NCBI GenBank assembly: GCA_900095095.1
Contig: FMBT01000808.1
Span: forward strand, 1 to 22,775
Origin: Fragilariopsis cylindrus CCMP1102
Taxonomy: Eukaryota > Bacillariophyta > Bacillariophyceae > Bacillariales > Bacillariaceae
Direction of reading: 5' to 3'
DNA length: 22,775 nucleotides
The notes beneath the pieces are model-generated. The model was not told the origin of the DNA, searched no databases, and was given only the letters and a program-made list of their open reading frames with translations. Position 1 is the stretch's first letter; the number at the start of each line of letters is the position of its first letter. Positions 9,401 through 16,959 of the stretch are shown here, piece after piece. The position numbers and the translations under genes were made by a program.

Positions 9401-10968
9401 ATAACAACAACAACAACAATAGCACCGAGCAGTGCAGCAACAGCAGCTTTCGACGATGATGATGATGATGATAATAATAATGATGCAGACGACGTAACAG
9501 TAGCATCAACTGCAACAACTACAACTGCAACAACAACAACAACAACTGCTACTGCTACTGCTACAGCTACAGCTGCTGCTGTCGACAACAACAACAACAA
9601 CAGCAACAATTATAGTTGGGAGGATGAACTATTAAAAAAATCAAAACCATTAATACCTGCTCCACCTAGTATATCTGAATGTTTACATGTATTAAAACAG
9701 GATGGTGTTGTACGTTTAAATCCATCAAAGTTCTTTGTGAATAAAGATCTTTGTACTAAACTACGTCATCAGATTTTGAATGAAATGAATAATAAGCCGC
9801 CACCACCAGTATCCGCTGCTGCTGCTACTGTGAACAATGGCAGCACTAATGACAATAAAATGAATAAGAAGAAAAAAAAGGAACGATATGTACCAGGTAC
9901 ACGATTACGATTTGATTCATCTATGGATTTAACATTTGGTGGAGATGTACGTCATGACATGTTATTACCAATTGATTTTAAAGATGATTATGATACAAAT
10001 TTTCCAGAATTACAGATGGTATTAGAAAGTGCTGCGTAAGTTTTTCGTTTTTTAATTTTCTGTGCCTTTCATTTTTCGTTTTTTCGTTCGTTCGCTGTTG
10101 TTCCTACTCTCTCTCTCTCTCTCTCTCTGTGTTACTCACAATTTTCCTTCACATCTACATTGATATTTATTACTACTATTCTTTTTCTTACTACAGTTCA
10201 GAATTAGAACCATTACTTTTAGAAGCAGTTAAGGATATGTTGCCACGTTTACACGGTAGTAGTAGTATTAGTAGTATTAGAGGTAATGCTATTAACGGTA
10301 ACGTTGTTGACAACGATGAAAGTATCCTAGAAAATGGTACATCATCAGCTGAAGTTGTTGAAGTAGGATCTCTAATAGTACGAAATGGATCAGGTCATCA
10401 AAGCGTCCATGGCGATTATCGTCGATTCCGTGACGGCGACGGCGACGAGAATAATAAAATGAAAGAAGAATCAATACAAAACACGAATTTACGTATTGGC
10501 AAAATGCCACCACGAATAGTTGTGTTCGTGGCATTACAAGATATACCTAGTAATGAATATGGTTCAACTGGATTCATTACAGGGACACATAATTCACAAG
10601 CACATGGACTAATTTATGGTCGTGATGGCATTGATAATAATGAAGATAATAGCATTGATGACGACCTGCGAAAAAAAGCACGACGAGATCTTATATTAGA
10701 TAATGTCTCCACGAATGGTGTTAGAACAACTGCTGGATTTAAATGTGGTGAAATGCTGATTTATGATGCCAGTGTATTACATTGGGGTTTAAAAAATTCC
10801 GTTGTTGATAATGATCGTTGTATGTTATACTTCGGTGTAGCACGATCCGGTTCACCTGCATTATTAGATCAAGATCAACCACTCCCACCGGATCAGTTTG
10901 AAGTTATTCCACCTGTTTTATTACAAGATATTACTGGTGCAAACACTAAATCATCAAAGAAGTCATAA
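6473..10968 (+). CDS. Deg/HtrA-type serine protease fused to PhyH-like 2OG-Fe(II) dioxygenase, plastid-targeted
   Basis: Three exons (6473-7707, 8074-10035, 10197-10968) give 1322 codons. Residues 21-40 are a hydrophobic signal core, followed by VVTA|F at 43-47 and a Ser/Thr/Arg-rich stretch, the layout of a diatom plastid presequence. A trypsin-fold domain (about 195-460) has the triad His239 (TNAHS), Asp271 (ECDLAML) and Ser415 (GNSGGP). The flanking sequence resembles plant Deg2/Deg9. A roughly 70-residue Asp/Glu/Asn-rich loop (285-350) is inserted between Asp271 and the GYPTGGD strand. PDZ-like regions follow at about 476-634 and 648-824. A Thr/Ala/Asp/Asn linker (834-923) leads into a phytanoyl-CoA-dioxygenase-like domain with His1137-x-Asp1139 (HGD), a GTH motif near 1195, distal His1261 (LHWG) and Arg1273, consistent with binding Fe(II) and 2-oxoglutarate. 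There is no Met between the protease end and the dioxygenase start. Alternative: two genes misjoined; less likely because exon 2 is open throughout. Confidence 0.85.
7708..8073 (+). other. Intron 1 of the Deg-dioxygenase gene (366 bp, phase 2)
   Basis: The donor is GG|GTAAGT and the acceptor ACAACAG|TGG. Splicing joins AAT-GG to T-GGT-AAT and restores the catalytic Gly-Asn-Ser-Gly-Gly-Pro motif. Read unspliced, the donor itself supplies an in-frame TAA directly after INGG-type sequence, so retention ends the protein just before the catalytic serine. The intron is built largely of short repeats: ATTCA pentamers (7842-7907) and ATGTCAA-like words (8004-8048). Confidence 0.9.
7842..7907. repeat. 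(ATTCA)13 pentanucleotide array in intron 1
   Basis: About thirteen uninterrupted ATTCA units lie between the donor and the branch region of intron 1, preceded by GAAAC and GCATT pentamer-like words. Perfect copies imply a recent or actively mutating array. Confidence 0.9.
10036..10196 (+). other. Intron 2 of the Deg-dioxygenase gene (161 bp, phase 2)
   Basis: The donor is GCTGC|GTAAGT and the acceptor TTACTACAG|TTCAG. Splicing joins GC to T to make Ala1066 and continues in frame into SELEP. As in intron 1, the donor supplies an immediate in-frame TAA if retained, which would give a protein with the protease and linker but without the iron-binding core. A (CT)11 tract occupies 10107-10128, and a pyrimidine-rich tract precedes the acceptor. 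Confidence 0.88.
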
Positions 10969-11049
10969 TCATAGTCGCAATCGCACTCGCATTGATACAC
11001 ACAAAAGATGGGAAAAAAGGATAGCATCGAAGAATACCCATAAATAGAA

Positions 11050-11066
11050 TACAGTAGACTACTGTA
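11050..11066. terminator. 17-base perfect palindrome in the 3' flank of the Deg-dioxygenase gene
   Basis: TACAGTAGACTACTGTA has two eight-base arms around a central A, and lies 82 bases after the stop codon. It could form a small hairpin in the 3' UTR and help mark the transcript end, but eukaryotic 3' ends do not need such a structure, so the role is a guess. A similar TACTGTACAGTA palindrome lies upstream of the same gene at 6157-6168. Confidence 0.3.
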
Positions 11067-11315
11067 ACGCGTTTAAGTTAATCTTTATCAATCGCTAAAA
11101 ATGCTAAATGCTAAAATGCTAAATATATAAAATGTAGATCTTATTATCGTCTGCTTACTTTTTCACGCACTTTAAGCTTATAATAAGAAGCTGTAGTAGT
11201 AGTAGTAGATAGACAACACCATTGCATGATTCACACATCCGCTATTGCGGAGACATCTAGTGCAATTTCTCATCATACGAAAGTGCGTCTTATTCGATTT
11301 CAGTTTGGATCCATC

Positions 11316-11645
11316 TCAATCGGTATTGAGGCCGCCGTTGGGATTGGCGGGCGGTAAGACACTTGGCTTGTCCGATGGAAGGACTGAAGGTTCGTCCGAA
11401 GGAACAACTGAAGGCTCGTCAGATGGCAAGACACTTGGCTCGTCCGATGGAAGCACCGATGGCTCGTCCGATGGTAAGACACTTGGCTTGTCCGATGAAA
11501 GGACTGAAGGTTCGTCCGAAGGAAGAACTGAAGGCTCATCAGATGGCAAGACACTTGGCTCGTCCGATGGTAATTCACTTGGCTCGTCTTGATGCCAGTG
11601 AATCATTAGATGGATGGAGGACAGTGGCACGAAGGAGAGAAGCAA
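11316..11645 (-). pseudogene. PSDEPS-repeat protein fragment
   Basis: Read on the minus strand, the 24-base minisatellite encodes about ten copies of PSDEPSVL, a Pro/Ser/acidic repeat like the stalks and tails of secreted or wall-associated stramenopile proteins. It ends with a proline/glycine-rich stretch and a TGA at 11316-11318. The first 20 or so codons (from 11645) do not form a signal peptide. In the +1 frame the same DNA continues a serine acetyltransferase-like relic, so the repeat has been cut from its original gene. The opposite strand is also open (GSSDGKTL-type repeats); the minus reading is preferred because PSxEPS repeats are a known diatom composition. It may be a leftover tail of a gene like the one at 16960-18570. 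Confidence 0.5.
11351..11585. repeat. 24 bp coding minisatellite with 120 bp higher-order repeat
   Basis: Units of 24 bases (eight codons) containing variants of TCCGATGGTAAGACACTTGG run head to tail. AAGACACTTGGCTTGTCCGA starts at 11357 and again at 11477, a 120-base (five-unit) super-repeat that preserves the order of unit variants. A block of five units was therefore duplicated as a whole. Confidence 0.85.
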
Positions 11646-11781
11646 TAAGGGGCTCGGTTTGTTCGATTGTCAAGGCTGTCTTTTGAAGTTCTTGAAGAAG
11701 GAGATCTCCATGGACTGCTGAGAATTCTGCTGATGATTCTCCTGCGTAAACGGATAATTTCTTGTCTCGCCCTTTCTTGTT
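11575..11781 (-). pseudogene. Relic of serine O-acetyltransferase N-terminal domain
   Basis: A minus-strand frame of about 68 codons, without an ATG and bounded by stops, contains GDLLLQELQKTA followed by EPLIASLLRATVLHP and SLASRRAK. This matches the helical N-terminal domain of serine O-acetyltransferase (cysteine biosynthesis), whose usual form is W-x-x-(L/I)-x-x-E/T-A...EP-L-x-S-x-L-x-x-T-(I/V)-L. The frame ends in TGA as the PSDEPS array begins in another frame. The acyltransferase left-handed helix domain is absent in the flanking DNA, so this is a fragment and not an enzyme. The assignment rests on motif memory only. Confidence 0.4.
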
Positions 11782-12471
11782 TCATCTTTTTGTTAGTTTT
11801 CTGAGGATTTTCATGATGGGATGAGATTGGATGTGAGGGATTCCTTTTTGTCTGCCGATGTTATTATTCGCAATGTTGTTGCCACTGGATAATGGATTTA
11901 CAAATTAGTATCATCGGAACAAGAAAGAAGGGTCTCAAGTCTCAAACCTCAAAATCGAGGATCGTCGACGACCTCCAAGATCTCATTTTCGAAAAGAAGA
12001 CAAAGGACGAAAGCGTCATCCACCACCAAGAAATTCCCTTCTTCCTCCGACATCAGGGTCCCAGCTAGCTAGCTCCAGAGCAGATTAAATAGACAAAACA
12101 ATAATGTCTCTTAGCTAAATCTTGAGCACTGAGGACAGCAAGAAGGATTTGGATCGCACGATTGATAGTCGCATGTCAAAATTGGTTGTCATAGACACAA
12201 CATCTCTGAGCCTCTGCCCTCAGAAATATCCTAAGACAAACAAGGGGCAAAATAAAGTCGAACCCACCGGCACGAAAGATTCAATCATGAAACCGCATAG
12301 CCAGACTACTATACACCAAAACGCTGTCTGAGGGCCCACGAAGTTCCACCTGTTTTGACTGCCTACAAAGAAAAGCAAGTGCGATGTAAGACCATCATCA
12401 CCTGCACCACTCCCTATTTCCTTTGGATTCAACTTCCGCTGATGATCAGCCACATGTCTCGAAATCGTTAA

Positions 12472-12708
12472 CTTCGCAAGCTTTTGCTCGATTTCTGCAA
12501 CATATTGCATTACCGTTTCCAGCTTGGAACTGGCTCCAAGTAATTGAGCGTTTGCTTCTGACAACGCCTTTCTCTTTGGCTCCACTGTAACAACAATGTC
12601 GTAATACGTGACAATATTCAACACAAAAGAACATGGCCCAGCTGCGGCTTGATTTTTTGTCTTCATTGTTTCGACATTGAAGTAGTCCCCTCCTCCGCTT
12701 TGTCCTGT
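12472..12708 (-). pseudogene. Relic of dynein heavy chain, start of the coiled-coil stalk
   Basis: A minus-strand frame reads DYFNVETMKTKNQAAAGPC, then FVLNIVTYYD, then VEPKRKALSEANAQL and a heptad-like run EIEQKLAKLT. This order is characteristic of the segment between AAA4 and the microtubule-binding stalk of dynein heavy chains: an Ala-Ala-x-Gly region, a Tyr-Tyr, then VxPKR and ALxEAN followed by the coiled coil. Only about 79 codons are recognisable against the >4000 residues of the family. The sequence downstream in the same frame loses similarity after LAKLT, and no other dynein motors were found nearby. It is therefore a fragment. Pennate diatoms lack flagella, which makes a dead axonemal gene plausible, but cytoplasmic origin is equally possible. 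Confidence 0.55.
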
Positions 12709-12870
12709 TCATTTCTCTTTCCTTCCCTTGCACATCTCCATCGCTTCCGAATAGTCTCAATTTTTTTTCTGTTCCACCACTCTTGGAGTTTCATTCTTCA
12801 TATTGTTGGATTAAAGTTATCCTAATAAGTTTCATTATCACTTTGGTCATTTAAGATATTCCTATCAGCA

Positions 12871-13617
12871 TCAGTTGGAACTGTATACTGAATATATCAT
12901 AGTAAAGATGCATTTAGCAGCGATCCACTTATAGATCTTGAGAACTATGAACTTTATAAATTTCTGCTCTCTACGTTTCATAGTCCATAGTTCTGGATCT
13001 GAAAGATGGTCGGTTATTGTTTATCTCTGTCCCTTGAGTATTCTCACTATGTCCCAAGATAAAATAGCTTTGAAAGCTCTTCTCAGCCCACTTTCTCTCT
13101 TCAACAACTCTACCAGCTCTGTTCTATTTCATTGTAAACATCTAGTCCTTTGTTCATCTTCTGCTACAATTGTGCAGCTCGCCTCAATAGTTCTATCAAG
13201 CAATAATTCAGCATGCAGACCAGCTTCAGTCATAAAATAATCCCTGTTTGATCGAATAGGTTCTGAAACCGTCTCGAAATGCGTCGAGCTCTCCTTCAAT
13301 GAACAATCGATCGAATGGATTCTTTCGTCCCTAAAGGTTGAATTACAGATCATGTTTCATGTTTTATAACCATAACCATATCCATTAGATGTTGCACCAT
13401 CAGGAGATGACGAATCCGACGATTAGTCACTGCTTGATGAATCAGAAGAGTCAGAGTCGCTGTTGGAGGAACAATCAGTTCCTACCGAGTCCATGTCATT
13501 GATATCATCTGCATCTGCACCTGCATTCGCTGTCACATTGACTTTGACGCTATCTAACAATTGCTTGGACTTGGCATCTTTGTCTGATTTTTCTTTCGAC
13601 CCTCGCATCTTTCGCAC
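12871..13617 (-). pseudogene. Relic of cyclic-nucleotide-binding/Popeye-like protein with four in-frame stops
   Basis: One minus-strand frame keeps protein-like sequence for about 250 codons despite four internal stops (near 13423, 13357, 13129 and 13021). It begins with a charged, acidic Ser/Asp-rich part (to about 13423). It continues with FMTEAGLHAELLLDRTIEA and CTIVAEDEQRTRCL, then a TGA, then NRTELVELLKRESGLRRAF, ILSWDIVRILKGQR, a TAA, and DPELWTMKRREQ. The pattern of (C)xxVAE, a Trp-like position, L-x-x-LL, and SWDI-x-R-x-L is that of the C-terminal half of cNMP-binding or Popeye domains. The first lost codon after RCLQ sits where Trp is expected, so TGG to TGA is a simple explanation. 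Retained similarity with several stops marks a decayed gene or gene fragment. Confidence 0.45.
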
Positions 13618-13639
13618 GATACTGCCCTCTTAAGGCAAA

Positions 13640-15300
13640 TTTACTGGTGGGTGTTGATTGTTGATCCAAACAAATCAGATCAAGTGATGGGATGGATCAC
13701 ATGAGATTCAGAGCAGAGTTTATCTTATGCACAATCAGGTTGTGAAGAGTTGAGCATCACTGAAGATTTTGCTTCCCTCGGTAGTTCTATTGGTTTAGAA
13801 TTTGCTCAGGTCACTGATGATCGATCTGAGAAGGAGTAGTTGAATCCCCATATGAAAAGAAAAAGTGCAAGAGAAACAACAACCTGTTATATTACAAAAC
13901 AAAACAAAAATGACTGTCCCTCAGCAAGTACAATACCAAAATCAAGCCCCACCGCAACCTAGTTGTTACGGATTATCATGAAAATGTGAATTGGGATGCT
14001 GAAACCAATTAAAGTTGTACTTCTGGATCCAATCGCGTCCGAATATTTGGGTGGTATACGATAAAAGTAACAGAAGAGAAACTTATCTGCGAAGGTTGAT
14101 AAGAAGGCAATTGACAAATTAAGCCGATTTAATATCGTGTGCAACAAATATACGTGCAATATGTACGGTAGTTAGTTTGTGTACTCACTAATCCAATACG
14201 AGCAGAAAAATGAAATAGCCCCGAATAATGGCAAAATTAGCATACTGATTGCATACATCCGACATATGACAGCTGAAAAATGCGCGTCTTAGATAGAATA
14301 CGAGCAAGAGTGTCTTTGTGGACAGACAAGGGACAGTCGCTCGTTCGCTCCTTTTGTCCACTGGAATTAGATACTAGCTTGCTTGCGACTTATTGCGAGC
14401 TTGCTCCTCTATTATTGCACATTATTTTCGCTCCAGATCTATTGGTAGATCAGTAAAAGAATTCGTGTTCTCAGAGTCAAATCTTTCGAAATAGATTCAG
14501 GCCAGAAATGGAAACGGAGTTAATTGCAAGCCTGTCGACGGAATCTACATCATGGAACATTTTCATTAGATTCTCGTCTGGCTCATTATGAAAAAACATC
14601 TGCTCTCGCAAAATCGACTTCTTCACTTGCACAAACGGCGAGGAAGTCACTTGCTGAATGAATCAACCAAGGCTTTCAAGAAATGCCTTAAATCCACAGA
14701 ATCATTGGTTCAGAGGGTATCAAAAAAGGCGCTAGCAGATTTGTTCGAGGATTTTAATGTGCTGAAGGAAGAGTTGAATTTTGATATTGTTGACATCAGA
14801 GTGCACATTGATTGACGAGAACTGACACAATGATTCAAGAAGAAAGAGTTCAAGGTCAACCCGCTATTTCTCTGAATGAGATACTGCTATCTGGTGTGCG
14901 ACATCCTCCAATATATGCGAGAGTAGGCGACTTTGTATTTGGACCGAAGAAAGTTGGATGCCAAAGTAATATACGGCGATGGGGGTGGTCATCGCATATT
15001 GAGCAAGATTTACACAACAATCAACGAAAAACTGTGTTCGATCGTAATACGAAGAATGGTAATGTCAATGCGTATTATCATTTGCGATGGAAGAATGATA
15101 GATTGTTTATCTACTGTTCGTCTGGTTTAAAGGCTTATACAAGAGATAGATCATCAGAGTCTGTATTCGCAATTATTTGTGTTTCGCTCAGTAAAAGATT
15201 ATAATTAGAAAGTAATCCGCACTTATTCGTTGCAGGGACATAGACTTGTACAGATTTTCCAACCAACATGTTAGCACTAATCATTCGTGCGAATTTATGA
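13640..15300. other. Decayed protein-like frames, origin unknown
   Basis: No intact gene is present, but several short plus-strand frames have protein-like composition interrupted by stops or shifts: WWVLIVDPNKSDQVMGW (from about 13648), LKPIKVVLLDPIASEYLGG (about 14001), SRLAHYEKTSALAKSTSSL (about 14572) followed in another frame by SLVQRVSKKALADLFEDF (about 14707), and EILLSGVRHPPIYARVGDF (about 14879) continuing open to 15204. I cannot assign any to a family. They have the same look as the recognised relics on either side, so I read the stretch as further decayed fragments. The part from about 14160 to 14500 shows nothing. Confidence 0.3.
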
Positions 15301-15318
15301 TACCATTCGCTAACTTAT

Positions 15319-15582
15319 TTAGTCATATTCTTCGGCTTCTATTCTTCTTAGCGATGGCCTTTTGATATGTACTGGCCAAAGGAGGAGGTGACATTGGTCT
15401 TCCGGCGTCATCTCTCCTCTCAAATCAACTTCGATCAAACTTCTGAGTTCATCAATGGTCAAATCATCTCTACCCAATAAATACGCTAGTTTAATCGTAG
15501 TTGCTTCCAATGTCATATCACTTGCCGAAACAACGGTGGTGATAAATGAAGCTGACCTCAGACATTTCAAATTTGCAAATCA
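15319..15582 (-). pseudogene. Relic of L-asparaginase C-terminal region
   Basis: A minus-strand frame of about 84 codons contains VVSASDMTLEATTIKLAYL, LGRDDLTIDELRSLIEVDL and RGEMTPED. This is the pattern of the C-terminal domain of cytosolic-type (type I) L-asparaginases: G-x-DMT-x-EA-x-x-x-KL-x-x-LLG followed by LRGEMT. A TGA lies just upstream in frame (about 15580). The catalytic N-terminal motifs (TGGTI, TDT) were not found in the flanking 1 kb, so the frame is either one exon of a broken gene or a captured fragment. The tail after RGEMTPEDQ does not look conserved. An AG lies just upstream of VVSAS, so a real last exon cannot be fully excluded. Confidence 0.45.
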
Positions 15583-15599
15583 CGCATGAAGTAAAGGAG

Positions 15600-16959
15600 A
15601 TATGACATTAAATTAAAACGAAAACAAAATATTACCTACCATACCACTAGATATCTGAATGATCTGGGTACAAGAACGATAGACAAACTCTACGAAAACA
15701 ATGCAGAGTCCACGCACCGATTCAGCGAGCAACGTGGCAAATTATCCGAACCCGTCGTCGAAGGGCAGAAACCAGTATGAGATAAATGATCCGGAAGCAT
15801 GGATTTGCAATTCAATTCTTCGATGGCACAAGAACGATAAGAGGTCGGTCTGTGGTTTAACTGATGATTTTCCTGGTCGCCTAAGATGATCACCTTCGAC
15901 AAGGACGGTCAGGTTTATTGCTTAACAAAGAATACAGTGTTATGCCTTACCTGTCCCTTCGATGATTTAATCCCATTGTGCGCATTTCTTCCAGGTAATT
16001 TAGGTGATTGTACACAGGCGCTGCATACATGGTGTAGGAGGATGAGTCAACGCATTGCAGAAGAATGCAAGAATCACAATCTTGAAAGTCATCAGATTAT
16101 TTCTATTCTCTCAATCTTCCATTCAACTGAGGAAAGGAATGCTATAAAAGTCGAACATGAGATATGATATCTATTAAAGTGTAAAGTGTATGTTAGAACT
16201 ATAACATGGGCAACAGTCAGTAAATGCGTTTGGATCTATGTCATACGGAAATATTGTGGCACCAAGCATGTCATCGATCTTCTATAATGAAGGAAGAATT
16301 ATTCTATGGACATATACCGTGTTCGTCGTCAAATGCTACACGAAAGTTTGAATCACCCCAAACTTCGGATTCATGTAGAGCAAAGGCTTTCGATCAAATC
16401 AAAGACTGATGCTTATAATTCTTAGGCGATACATACTTGTTCGATTGTTTTTTTTGATATCTTGATTATTTCGAGCCACTCTACATTCATTTAGCAAGTG
16501 AAAGATGGAGTAGTACTGTTGAGCAGGAGGAGCGACAAAAAGAAGAAGAAGAAGAAGAAGAAGAGATGAGTGGGTACGAAAGGAAGGAAAAAAACAAGCA
16601 CGTATAGTCAGAAAAAGCATTACATTACGAAGGAGCTTAGGAAAGAATATTGTATAAGCATTTTTTTCTATTGGTACTAAGGTATCACTTTTGATTGTGG
16701 CTTAATCATCTATATAGTAATCAGAAAAGATTGACATATTGTAAATTTTAATGATTACTTTACTATCATTTTTATTTTGTCTTGTTTGACTTCACAATGG
16801 AAGGACTGGTCAATATAGTTAAAGTCTAGAGATATTAACGGATTGAATGTGGATACAAGTGCTGATGTGTTTATGTTTCAAGTGTTTTTGTGTGTTGATG
16901 TTGATGTTGATGTGTGTGCTGATTTTGATGTGTACCAACTAGTCTCCAAGATTTAATTT
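15600..16959. other. No intact gene; further decayed frames and 3' flank of the BspA-like gene
   Basis: A plus-strand frame from about 15886 to 16167 (CPFDDLIPLCAFLPGNL, then WCRRMSQRIAEECKNH) and another near 16302-16415 (YRVRRQMLHESLNHPKLR) look protein-like but match nothing I know and have no continuation. A GAA trinucleotide run sits at about 16541-16563. From 16620 on the DNA is AT-rich, with TGATGTTGATGT repeats near 16895, and forms the downstream flank of the minus-strand gene ending at 16960. Confidence 0.35.

Noticed and set aside
9341..9610. Low-complexity stretch as a possible unrecognised intron separating two genes
   Set aside because: The frame is open throughout on the coding strand, the bases are triplet-organised (ACA, GAT, AAC runs), and there is no start codon for a second gene.
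11245..11592. Plus-strand open frame with GSSDGKTLG repeats
   Set aside because: It is the complement of the PSDEPS array. Tandem repeats of a multiple of three keep several frames open, and the minus-strand reading has the composition known from diatom proteins.
12133..12230. Plus-strand stretch KKDLDRTIDSRMSKLVVIDT, faintly like the TIM50/small CTD phosphatase 'KDLS...LSKVVIID' block
   Set aside because: Only a short, generic match with no catalytic DxDxT motif nearby; too weak to call even as a relic.
13640..13850. Possible complex I 18 kDa-like fragment (MGWIT followed by DSEQS)
   Set aside because: Only the MGW-x-(S/T) word fits; the rest of the family pattern is missing and a stop interrupts it.
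14508..14570. ELIASLSTESTSW on the plus strand, resembling the far end of a dynein stalk
   Set aside because: Opposite strand to the dynein relic, only a handful of matching positions, and no supporting flanking sequence.
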